Positions 26,801-37,800 of a stretch of DNA of 64,000 nt are shown in pieces. This DNA comes from Rhynchonema sp. JSB1_4 (taxonomy: Eukaryota > Nematoda > Chromadorea > Monhysterida > Xyalidae): contig JASAMV010004080.1 of NCBI GenBank assembly GCA_030248065.1, positions 1 to 64,000 on the forward strand, in the 5' to 3' direction. The position numbers and the translations under genes were made by a program. A model generated the notes under the pieces. The model searched no databases and was not told the DNA's origin. It worked only from the letters and a program-made list of their open reading frames with translations. The stretch's first letter is position 1. Each line of letters opens with the position of its first letter.

Positions 26801-28239
26801 AGAACCGCTAAACTTATGCATATATTTGCAGCAAGCAATCCAGTACGGACAAGACGACAAGGACCGAATCAGGCGGGGCCAGAACTGCCACAAATTACGA
26901 ACCCGAACACGGCAAAGATATGAAGACGGCTCGAAGCGGCCTCAAGACCGACTCCGGATACATATTGGACCACTATCAACATATGAAACATCAAAATCGA
27001 TCGACCATCACCAGCAAAAACGACCAGCCCGGAATATCGGCAAGCCTACAACCCCCTAAATCCTACGAGGAACCCAGCTCAGAACTGGATCGGCAAAATC
27101 AAACAAAGAGAAAAGAAGAGAAAAATGGAGAAGAATATTTAAAAAAAGAATACGAAATGACCGAACAAAGAGGACCACCAGTGAAGAAAAACGAAGATCA
27201 AGACAAAATGAAGAATTCATCAACAACAAACAAACCCCCAACCGAATCTGGCTCTGATTACATGTGAACTTGCGATCCAAATAAGACCAAGGAAGTGTAA
27301 CAAAATATATGTACAGCATTGGCGAAATTTAACTGTGACAACAGTGATCTGATATAAAAGACCCAAAGTAGCACTGATGTACAACGCCCAAAACTGATTG
27401 CATGATTTCCCCAAGAATAAAAAGTAAGAGACGGACAGCCATTTGGTTGATGCAATGCAAACATCAGTGCAGTTTGACTATTCCGTTCGTGACAACTTCG
27501 ACATAAAATCTGTGTTCACTGGAGTCTAAAATAGTGCTGTTTTAGAAGCAGTTGTTTTGGCGGGCTGATGTTTCGCGCATGGGAAGATCACGTGTTGTTC
27601 AACTGGTGAAAAGTCCGCTTCCAACTTTGTTCTCTGTGCCCAGTGTGTGAATGCCCGCATTTGTTATCATGCCCCACGTGTTGTGCAGCACAAATGGTAC
27701 TCTTTGCATGTTTCGACAAAAAATCAATATATCGCATTGCAGCACATTCAACTGATCAACTTGTGTGTGTCACTTGGGGGTACCGAAAGCTTGATGGAGC
27801 ATCCCAAGTCGATGACCCATGGACCGATGTTTACGGGAGGAGCAGTGGATGACGGCGTGAAAGATGGATTGATACGGTTTAGGTCGGGTTACGGTATATA
27901 GTTTATTTTTGTGTTTATGTTTTTGTTAATTGTTAACTGTTGTTCACATGGTGACTGATGTGCATGATATAACAGTGCACATAGTCTGTATCTATGACCT
28001 GACAGGCTTTCGCTTCTAAATTCTGCCTTCTAAAATGATATCCTTTGATTGGTGTAACGCCTAAAAGCAATGATAATGACCTGATAATGCATGAAAACAG
28101 GTCGCATCAAACCAAACCATTTTCTAATCACTTTTAAAAGATCGTAAAACAAAGCGAATGTTGAACTTGCAGCGTCGGTTTGGAGGCAGTTGAAGATATA
28201 ATCGATGACTTGCAACAAGCGCTCGATCACTGTGATTAG
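20869..28239 (+). CDS. Cystathionine beta/gamma-lyase or methionine gamma-lyase family enzyme
   Basis: This is a PLP-dependent Cys/Met metabolism enzyme, presumably cytosolic, cleaving C-S bonds of cystathionine, methionine or related thiol amino acids. Ten exons: 20869-20873, 20938-21145, 21256-21414, 21810-21947, 22193-22362, 22793-22904, 23022-23135, 23205-23339, 27743-27882, 28173-28239. All phases match and give 415 residues, the normal family length. Exon 1 contributes only ATGAG. Visible family features are Y76-Q-R78 (phosphate/active-site loop), ETPGNP at 175-180, VVDGTF with PLP-contacting D204, the cofactor lysine K229 in HSCSKYLGGHSD, VSLGG near 357 and the substrate-carboxylate arginine R392 in IRFSVGLE. 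The family usually has VVDNTF; here Asn is Gly. The VSLGGTESLMEHPKSMTHG segment resembles the methionine-lyase/CBL-1 branch, but substrate cannot be assigned. Intron 8 (23,340-27,742) hosts another gene. Confidence 0.93.
23399..23726. mobile_element. Fold-back MITE, family TATAGTCC, copy 1
   Basis: Inverted arms of about 90-100 bp begin TAGTCCGTCCA and include CGTTCTAATGAAAGAGAAATTGA; the loop is AT-rich. TA flanks both ends (23,397-23,398 and 23,727-23,728). It lies 59 bp after lyase exon 8. A related element is at 56,961-57,317, and an end of the family appears at 63,959. Confidence 0.85.
23739..23927. mobile_element. MITE, family AAGGCAAAC, copy 1 (189 bp)
   Basis: The left end AAGGCAAACTACACCAACAC is the inverse of the right end GTTAGCGTAGTTTGCCTT, with TA on both sides. 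A full second copy with the same interior words (CAACGTGTAACATTT, AATCAGCAGCCAC) is at 62,426-62,625. Non-coding. Confidence 0.85.
23934..24229. mobile_element. MITE, 296 bp, ends AAGGCAGTCTACGGGAGG
   Basis: Terminal inverted repeats of about 50 bp read AAGGCAGTCTACGGGAGG through CCCCCGAATACCGTAACCC and return in reverse at 24,180-24,229. TA flanks at 23,932-23,933 and 24,230-24,231. It begins only six bases after the preceding MITE ends, completing a three-element row. Only one copy is seen in this window. Confidence 0.85.
24501..24514 (+). promoter_or_regulatory. Possible trans-splice acceptor and 11-base leader of nested gene
   Basis: ATCATCTCAG ends at 24,503 and the start codon follows after 11 bases. 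A 3' splice site this close to an initiator ATG, with no upstream exon visible, fits spliced-leader trans-splicing as known in nematodes. This is inference; a cis-spliced 5' UTR exon is the alternative. Confidence 0.4.
24515..27267 (+). CDS. Single-pass type I membrane protein nested in lyase intron 8
   Basis: Unrecognised protein of 536 residues from seven exons: 24515-24909, 25020-25122, 25244-25366, 25451-25519, 25813-25968, 26415-26743, 26832-27267. Phases agree throughout. Residues 1-24 form a hydrophobic signal peptide. The ectodomain (to about 166) is Thr/Lys/Asn-rich with TTTTT runs and likely disordered. A transmembrane helix spans about 168-194 and is followed by the stop-transfer run CRRRRE. 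The cytoplasmic tail (about 340 residues) is highly charged, rich in Lys, Glu, Ser and Pro and without a recognisable domain. The gene lies wholly inside intron 8 of the lyase on the same strand and has its own leader acceptor and AATAAA signal. It could be an adhesion or signalling adaptor, but nothing shows this directly. Confidence 0.85.
25640..25803. mobile_element. MITE, family TACTAGTGTTGTCAACG, copy 1
   Basis: Inverted ends contain ACTAATGTTGTCAATGCAACT on the left and GGCAGTTGCGTTGACAACAA on the right. Two better-preserved relatives are at 32,939-33,155 and 35,172-35,419. Here the right end lies about ten bases from the acceptor of exon 5 of the nested membrane-protein gene. Boundaries are approximate. 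Confidence 0.75.
27416..27421 (+). terminator. AATAAA polyadenylation signal of nested gene
   Basis: A canonical AATAAA lies 149 bases after the stop codon of the nested membrane-protein gene and about 320 bases before lyase exon 9. If used, it ends the nested transcript inside the host intron. Confidence 0.55.
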
Positions 28240-28591
28240 GCGTGTGATCAGAATCGGAAATTAAACTACAAAAAAACTTTCCTAGATGATGACAATTTAT
28301 ATGGTTTGTGGAGACTATAGTCGGTAGGTTCCTATATTTTTATTCACATCAGCTTGTGTATATCACAATTTATATATAATCATGAAGGCACTGGGTTATC
28401 GTCAGCAAACAAACGGGAGTACATACACGCACATGCAAAAAACGAATTCAAGAAAAAGATAATGTTTTATCATACTGTCGCTTGCTGTTGTCTCGTTGCT
28501 TCAGTTAAATCGGTAATTATCTGACAAAACGTTTATGATTATTCATGTTTGTTATTTACGTCAAGTCATCTATTGTATGTACATTAAAGTA
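28240..28591. other. Intergenic gap between convergent genes
   Basis: This stretch separates the lyase stop codon from the MITE that overlaps the ABCA 3' end. No exon or RNA gene is apparent. It presumably contains the 3' ends of both transcripts; a TTTATT near 28,339 could be a minus-strand AATAAA. Confidence 0.5.
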
Positions 28592-28827
28592 TACTCTGAC
28601 AATACTTTTGGGAGAAACTTTTCAAACACGTTGCCTGATCCGCAAAGCGCATCATGCGTGTGTTAGTTGCAGCGGTCACAGCCACTGATTGCCAGCCACT
28701 CAACACACAAGTCTAACGTAGTGATTTGCGAAATACTGCGAAACTCAGCTGGCTGCGCGAGCGGCGTGTGCTTTACGTATCAGGCAACGCGTTTTAAAAA
28801 GTTTCTCCCAAAAGCATTACCCTAGTA
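28592..28827. mobile_element. MITE, family TACTCTGACAAT, copy 1 (236 bp)
   Basis: The left end reads TACTCTGACAATAC then TTTTGGGAGAAACTTTTCAA and CGTTGCCTGATCCG. The right end is the inverse with changes (AAAAGTTTCTCCCAAAAGC, then ATTACCCTAGTA). TA flanks both sides. The better-preserved second copy is at 59,054-59,229. The right arm overlaps the last codons and stop of the ABCA model. Confidence 0.85.
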
Positions 28828-31800
28828 TAAAGCGCATCGCCAAATCCAACCTGACTGAAAGTACTCGGTCTCAGCACATAACGCAACTGTTGATGTTTCG
28901 CACAGAGCTGATTCAAACACGAGTACACACTGTGTCTAGCGGCACCTTGCACATTTGAAACATTTGAATAGACGCACAAATATGCCGTATTTGTGCCTGA
29001 AATTAAGGCAGAATACCTCGAATAATGAGCAAGCTTGTCGCAAGGATTTCTTTGTTTAGAGCGAAAATAGAACAAAGAGGCACTAAAAAGCGTGCAAAAA
29101 CAGGTTCAGAAAATCTGAAAAATATTTTTATTTTTTTATCCCAAACCTGTGTACAACACTGCCAGCGCCGGCCATTCATAGCGCAACTCCTCAATTAAAT
29201 TTTGAATGTCGCCTGATGTTTCACCGCTGGGCTTTGTGATCAGCACAAGATGGAAAGCCGGGCGTGAACTGGAAATTGCATTTTGCCCTACCTAGTTTCT
29301 CTGAACCACAAAATTACGAAAACCATCTAAAACGGTGTACCTGGCATTAATCAATTCGCCAGGTGTGCTCGTAGTCACAATCTGGCCTTTATGGATCAGG
29401 GCCACCCTGTCACACAATTGTTCGCACAGTTTCATCGAATGCGATGTGAATAGAATTGACGCGCCGTTGTCCAACGCTCGACGACATTGTGACCTGGGCG
29501 AGGTGATGTTTCAAAAATTTTGATCATTCATTGGTCGTCGCCAACATTTAAAAAAATCCTGGAGCAACACCAACTTGATCAAGTTTGTCGATGACTGGTC
29601 CATACCCGCACACGGTTCATCCAACAGCAGCAGTTGTGGACGACCGAGGAACGCGATCGCACTCGCCAACCGGCGTTGCGTGCCGCCACTGGACAGTTGT
29701 AGATGGGTATTTTTTGTAAACTTTCGATCGATTGCGTTTGTTTTGTTCTTGATTATATTAAAAAAACTTGGCCAAACAGGTCAGGTACATACAGTACAGT
29801 ACCTGCATTTCTTCGCCGCACTGTCGGCGTGCGATCGCAGTTCGAACTCCCCGAGCGTTCGTTGCACGACCCGGGACACCACACTTGACTCAAAACCGTT
29901 GAGTCTTGCGTAAAAATCCAAAATTTCGGTGCACGTCAGCGCACTGCGATTCGAGTGTTGCGGACAATAGGCGATGCTGCCGCGTAGTTCGCCGCTTAGC
30001 GCACGTGGGGTGAGCCTTAAATTAGGCATGTGTGGAGAATCTGCTAAAAAAAAGTTTCAGAATTTCTGAGCCGGAGATGACAATGATGGTATGACTCACA
30101 TGCGATTCTCGACCAAAATTTTGCCTTCCGTCAAAGTTCGATATCCAGCGAGAATTTCGAAAATCGACGTTTTCCCGCTTCCGTTCATTCCGAGCAACCC
30201 TGCAGCATGTGGAGTTACATTTTTTTATTCGTCACACCAAAATTCACCAAAAAATCGTAAAATCTTTCCTTACCCAAACATTCGCCTGCTCGAATTTGAA
30301 ACGAGACTTTGTCCACAGCCGCAGCTTCGCCCCTACCGTATGACTTGGTCAACTGCTGAATATCGAGCACAACTCCGACGGGACTCATGGTCATACGCGA
30401 GCCTTTGACCAGACGTTGTCTGTGTAAGTGCACTGATTGATTTGAACTTTGATGTTTTGACTGACATTGACAATTGAACCACTAAGCTATCGACGCAAAC
30501 CTGATGTCAGGCCACCAATCAATCAGTAAACGGATACACATCAATACCATGCCAGCCACAATGATGGGCACGCAGAATTGCAGCACCTATTGAAAACAAA
30601 GCGTGCCTGTTTTAATGTTGGCAAAATGTTTCAAGTTGCATACCTGTGCTCTTGAGGTCCCGAATCCTGTTGGAATTGGCGATTCAGCCAAAATGTCCAT
30701 TTGCATTTGATACTGAGCCAATTCCATTAGAGAGGAACACAAACAGAAATGGGGAAGAATCGTGAACAACGTGTTGCTGACACGATAGGCGGTATTGAGA
30801 CTCTGCAAATTGTATTAAAGCTCAAAATTGTGGAGTTTTTTGTCACAAATAACTGGAACGAACTTTTATCCAAACAAATATTTTCAGAAATCCAGTCCAT
30901 ATCGTCGCTACAGCTCCCAACACCAGACATGTTGCGAACACGCCAATATACGTTGCTGCAGCGTCAGAGAACATGTCAGCGGCAATGTACGTGATGACGT
31001 GAGCCGGAAACCTTGAAACGTTGAAAAAATTCAGCTCCAACTACGCTCAATGAATTTTATTGCCGAACGAAATATGATGAAAAAGCGCACCCAAAGGCAA
31101 TGAGCAGAGCGCCCAGTGTGATCAAGTTGCCGGCATTGCTTGAATACGGCCAAATTCCGGCAGCCACAATGATTCCACATCCCACCACCACGGTCAGAAG
31201 GTAGACTGCCATGTCCCACAGCAGATGTGTCAACCAATAGACAACTGGACCAACGCCGGTTAACTGTTGAAGACAGCGCTCTTTGCTTAGCCGTTCCTGG
31301 AGTGCGAAAATGAGCGAAAATGCTATTGTTGAGTTTTTCGACATAATGGGCGTTTTTTCTACAACTGACCTCAACGACATAAAGTCCATTTGCACTCGCC
31401 ACTGCTGTGTAGGACGCAAGAATCACAAACGCAACACCAATGCTGGAGACTTTCGAAAACCTGAAGCAATGGCCAAGAGTAGCCGTTTACAAGCACGAGT
31501 CGAAGTCGCACAACACTCCTTGTTCAGCATGAAACAATGACTCACAAATCCCCAGCAGACATCACGTCGCTGTAGTCATACAGCGAGCGTGCGTGTGGCG
31601 TAATACTCAAATTGCCTCGCGTCCACAAACGAGTCGCGCCGGTCAAGTATGCCGGTAGGGCATGGACGCCAAATGGCTCGTACCAGATTCGAACCACGTT
31701 ATTGGGATGGAAACTGATGCCACCGGTTCTGTAGTTGAAATTGATTCATACATTCGACCCGGAATTCATATCTTGAGCAAATATCAAAAATATACTAATC

Positions 31801-34800
31801 AGCAGTACCTTTCTTCAATCGGGTCTCGATTCGTGTTCTTCAAGTAATTGTACAGCGACTTCGTGAACTCTGGCTCGTGAGTTGAGTGTTCATTGAAGAG
31901 TACGGTATATGAGCCCAGCCCACCATGGTCATTGGCGTTCCAGAGATTCGTCGATGTGGTTACGGTAGGGTCACACAACTGAAACGGAAATTAATGTTCA
32001 TGGACTTTGAAGATCAAAAATGTGAGAATTCCAACACACGGATCCTCCAAATTTCTGACACGTGCAAGTTGGCACATCATGCGCACTAAGCACGGTCGGG
32101 TTGAGCGCCCTTTGAACCCAATGTTGCGCTTTGACTCCAACAAATGATTTCTGACGTTCGTAGATGCTTGGCACAAGGGCGAGACTGTCATCGCTCACCA
32201 AGGTCTTCTGCAAAGAATAGAGGACAAGATGTTCGTTTTGAAAGTCTACTCATTCGTTTTGTCAGCACTTATAAAATTCAGTTAACAGAGAGTTATAGAT
32301 AAGGCGAACTCCAAAAGATAAGAATAAGGCAGAGACAGTTAAATCCAACTCAACGCCAGAATCAGAAATAAAAATAAAAGCAAGGACAGAAAAGTCGTTG
32401 AAGTTTTTACCTTCACCTGAACTCGGATCATGTTCAGTGCGATCGACATCAGAAGAAAGATTAACGGGATGCCGATGGACAATAGGAATAGTTTCCACGC
32501 TCTTCTGGCTGTCCGCGCTTTCTGAATCAGGCAAACATTGACCATTTTTATCTGATCATGCTTTTGTTTTTTAAGAACTGACTAGTGATGTCGTGTGATA
32601 CCTTGAGCAAAATCGCACGCATTCGGCTGAAGGTTCTTGTCGCGCCGCCAGTTTGAAATCTACAAAATGTTCCAAAAAGAGATTTTCTAGATACGTGGAA
32701 AAAATAAACCCCGAACTTCGGATAGTTAATTTCAGTCGTCGTAGTCTTCATCGGATAGAAGTCCAATTTGGACTCAACGCTCGGCTTCCTCATCTGTCCA
32801 ATCGTACTGCTGCTCTCTGTGACGCTGATATCCGCCCCTGACCACGTGTCCAGGGTATCGGTGGTGGAGCTTTTGGTCAGACTGGTCATCTGGAGTATTG
32901 CGTCGCACAACGTATATTTATATGAAGCTTCTGAACGCGGCTGATACTAGTGTTATCAACGCAACTGCTGTGTCCATGCAAACGCAGCAGTATGCATCTG
33001 TTGTGCTATCCAAGTGTGTTACTATACCTCGCAACCCTGGATTGATTTCTTCGCGCTCTTCGCGTGCGTTGCGTGGCAGACACCCTGTCAGCTATGCGTT
33101 TCCACCAATCACAGGCAGTTGCGTTGACAACAATAGCATTATTCAACAAATGAGCCCAACCGATTGTAGCTGATTTACGCCATCCGGGGCTATCAGATCC
33201 ATGACGGCGCAATGGCCGATCAGGCGACCCTGAAATTCGGGTGACCAAGATTCAGGTGAGTCAAATTGGATAAATAATAGACACATTGCAATAATCTTGC
33301 CTGTTTCATCAAGGCAACGCTGTCAGAGAGCAGCTCCGCCTCCTCCAAATGATGTGTGCACAACAGGATCGTACGACCACGCGACGCTTCTTGGATAATC
33401 CTGAAAAACAATACAATTTATGACTGACGCATTGTTTTTTATGCTTTGAACAAAATATAACAACTAAAACACTCTGAGCAAACAACACACAAACAAACCT
33501 ATAAATATCATATCTGGTCAACGGGTCGACGCCTGCGGTGGGCTCGTCCAAGACCAGGAGTTCGGTGCGTCCGACGAGCGCGAGACCGAGACAAAGACGA
33601 CGTTGTTGACCACCCGATAAATGACCAGCAATGGTGTCACTTTGGTCAGTCAAACCCGACAGCTGGATTAGGCTGAAACTAAGAGGCTAGGTTAATAAAA
33701 AATAATAGATTAACAAAAATCCTTATTAAAAAAGCAATTTAAGTGTGCTTCTTCTGTTCGCCATGGAAATTAGGTGAACCAACCTATCGAAATCGTGTGT
33801 CGTCGATTCCGAAATTTCACGAAGACCGGCGATCAATTCCAAGTGCTCGTACACGGTTAGCCTGCAGTATTTAGAGACTGTTTTGAACGTTTCTGATACT
33901 TTCTTCAACATAACACAAAAAACTCTAAAACAAAGTGCACACAAACTTGTCGTAATAGATGTTGTGTTGCGGACAATATCCGACCATATGATCGGGTCTC
34001 CAGCCCGGAAATCGAACTTCGCCCGACGTGGGCTTTATGAATCCGGTAATAATCTTCCTAAAATACATTTTTTAAATTTATTTATAAGTATGTAACTTGT
34101 GTTACAATTACATATACTTACATTGTGGTTGTTTTGCCGGAAGCATTCGGCCCCAAAAGCGCGGTAATTGTGTCTCGTTTCAGCCGTAGATTCAGTTTTG
34201 AAACGGCTGGTTTGTCGAATTGTTTTTTGTACGTTTTTGTCACATTCACAAGCTCGCAACAGATTTTGTCCTGTGACAAATTTGAAGTAAAATCGTGATT
34301 TTCGTCGAAAATTTCTTGCAGCGTAGTGGGAATCGAGTCCTGGTTTGAGTCCGGTGTCCAAGCAGGTGCGACCCTGTCTTGGCGACTGCACAAACAACAC
34401 CATCCGGTGCATGAGCAGGAGAAACAGTTGACTAAAAATTAAATAAATGATGTATTTTTGCACAAAACCGGACAAACGAGGCTGCTTACCGTTGGTCCAA
34501 AGCTTGACCACACGTGATAGGATCCAATAAGCAAGGAAATCGAGGTACAAGACGAAAACGCACGTGCCGAGATTGGAGTCGTCCTTAAATCGTAGCACAA
34601 TTTTATGCTCCGTGTTTTATCAGGGTCAAAACCAGTCTCAGACTCGAACCTGATATCCGGAACTGATGTTCCAAGGCGAGTCCCAAAGATTGTGCCATTG
34701 TGCACCCTCGCCATTCTCCTCCCAACCACTGATCACTGAATAGGCCAGACCGAGACATGAAGGTGGACAGATGTACTGAAGGAAATTTATGGAAAAATAA

Positions 34801-37800
34801 ATGATTATATTCAAATTATAAAATTCGATTGAAGAAAAATAAACAACTTACAATCAACAACACCGTATAGATGGGATAGGCGGTATGGATTTCTGACATT
34901 GACACAGTCATTGCGGTGACAAAGAACGGGAAATACGCCAATACGTACATTGCTGCCGCCACAAACGAGGCCTGTTTGGCCGAACGGAACAGAACGGTGA
35001 ATAGTTGGCTGCAAGTTTTTTGGAGAATTCTGGGTACTGTAAAACATGCACCGATCTGATGAGCAAACGTTGCATCGTTTGCGAGAACGGTATGTAATTC
35101 AATAAAATGACAACAGCAACCCAGTCTCGGGGACTGTAACACGATGTTTCTGTTATCAAGCCCAATTCTTGTGCTGATACTATTGTGGTCGACGCGCCTG
35201 CCTGTGATTCGAGCAAACGCATGCAGTTGGCCGGTGTGTGCTACGCAACACGTGCAAGCTCTATCGCGATGACAGCAGGCCGAGGCGAACGAGCGAGCAG
35301 AAATGAATACAGGATTACTTGGACACCCATATCCCGTCCATATGCGTTGACGACAACAGACATATCCTGCTGCGGTTTCACAACACAGGCAGTTACGTTG
35401 ACAACACTAGTATGAGCCCATTTCTAATGTGAGTAACAACCTTCTTTAAAAAAAAAACCGACTCTTCTGTTGGAAAACGTGACTAACCTTGCTATCATGC
35501 CCATCGGAGGCCTACATAGTGTCAATAGTTCCGGATCAAAAAAACACAAACAAACTAAATAGTACGACCAAAACCGTACCAAAATCCGACCAACGAGAGC
35601 ACAAAGCCGGCCTGTACGACCAACAGCAGTGTCACCGAGCTGTGCACCAGGATCATGCCGATTTTGAGCAGCAGCACGATCAACACACTCGCACACGCAC
35701 ACAACAGCACATTGAACGACCAACAGGCCAACCAGCGGGTGCCGCCAAGAAGACCGGCCGATTCCAGCACCTGAAATTGGATAAGGACTGGTGACTCAGT
35801 CGGTCGGTGTCGATATGTCAAGTAATGGCGCGTCTTTGTTTCTGGTTACGCCCATTTCGCCCTGCTAGTTCCACAGACGGGCGGTGCACCAATTCATCGT
35901 CAGTTTGAATGCACCACCCAAACACCAACGAGTGCTTCACCTCCACCATTCCGCATTCAATCGGTTGCACGTAAGCGCGAATCATCACGCCAACATTCAA
36001 CAACCAGGCGATCACCACAAGAACGGTCACCCAATATTTCAGATGCCAGACGAACCTGAATAATCATGGTGGGGTTAGGGATCGGATCGGTACAATTCTT
36101 GTGCCTCAGAAAAGAAAAAATGCATTGTGTCAAGGGGCTAATTCTATTGAGTCTACGGCAACATTACGTCAGAATAAGCCGTTTTATGTAAGTGACTACC
36201 AAGACTGCATAACTTACAAAGAATAAAAAACCAACCAATCATGTTCGGTGCAGGGTTTGGGCAGCGATTGAATGTTGACCCTCATGGTGCCGTGTGTTGA
36301 ATGGTCGGGATTGAGGCGCATCAATGCCTGATTGATCATGTCTTGTAGTTGAATGAATCCGAATAAATAACGCGATCGATCCAGCACTGTGCCCGAATAG
36401 GCCGTTGGGTCCCAGAATCTGCGGTAAGACACAATTGGCGTATGTTTCGTTGCTTTTTTTACAAAAAAATACAACTTTTAGGACACTAGAAATGAATAAA
36501 TGCAATTATTATGCTTGAATTTTAATTTGATACCTTTTGAATTTGTATCGAACGTCTGGCACGCTGCCCATACTGAGCGTGTAGCTGACTTTCGTTGTAT
36601 TCACAGTAGATGAATGGAAAATCAGACCTGAGCAATATAAAATTCACTTGCTCTGTTATAACATATTTAACCAAAGACTCACCAGCGAGAATTTCGTTTT
36701 TCGACAGCAAGTCATTCACAGTATTCAAATATTGCTGTTCGCTGTTTACGATAACGAATCGATCCAGACTCAGACAATCAGCGAATAGGTACATGTCGGC
36801 ATGCATCACGGAATTCGCTATTTTCATAAACCTGTGCAACAATGTATATTGATTGATTATTTCACCTTGTTTTGTTCAAATGTGAAGAAAAAATAGCCAG
36901 ATCTATAAAATTAGGTACTGTACCTGGCAGCTCGTTCCAGATCCGTGGATGTGATGCCAACAGAACGATTCAGCAATTGGTCGAACAGCTCGAGTTGAAT
37001 CTGTGAATCCAATCAGTTAGTCAGTCAATCCATCAACTAATTTAATGGAAGAACGACGATGTAATCGAGCAATCATTGAGCGGCGCGCATACAACGTCAG
37101 TTGTGTTGTGTGTACCCCCTCCCATCCGGTCTGGCAGATTATGCAGCGTTTGGCCTGTTCTTTCCCGGGTTCAACACCCTACCGGGCGAGCAAACATCTC
37201 AGCCACACGCCAACCCAGCACTCCATGCGCCTGAGAAGGGTCGGCAAATGGGGAGCAAGCCCTCACAGCTGCTGCAGGTCAAGATATACGCTCTTCTGTC
37301 ATCTAGTGGCGCGTTATGTATCGGATATGGTGCCCAAATTATCACGATTTCAAAAAATGAATCGATCGATCATTTGGTGAACTGATCGACCAATCAATCA
37401 ATAACCATATACCTTATCATCACCATCATTCAACGATTCAGTCTGTTCAATCACATATGTCGCGTCCAACAACGACACCCAGTCCTCAATATCCTCCAAT
37501 GTGCGGTTGATCTGTTTCACCGTTGCGCCCAAATCTTCGTTCGGCTCGCTGTAGAGCACAATCTTGCCGAGCAGCACTGGTTTGACGAATCTCCATAGAA
37601 GGGGACCCATCTCGGACGCCGACGATAATCTGAAATATTTGAAGTTTGTAGAAATTCTCGATTTAGCCCCTTCACAAAATAAGCCTCCAAAAACATAGTT
37701 TTCCAAATATAAGCCCTTTAGGGTTTGTTTTTGATAGTTTTGATTCAAATAAATATCATAACAGGAGTAGGGGGTTCGTCTCACGTTCCTGGGAGCTTAA

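Noticed and set aside
29292..29474. ABCA stop codon at 29,292
   Set aside because: A strong donor at 29,340 and two further in-phase exons with the expected C-terminal pattern show that the gene continues to 28,794.
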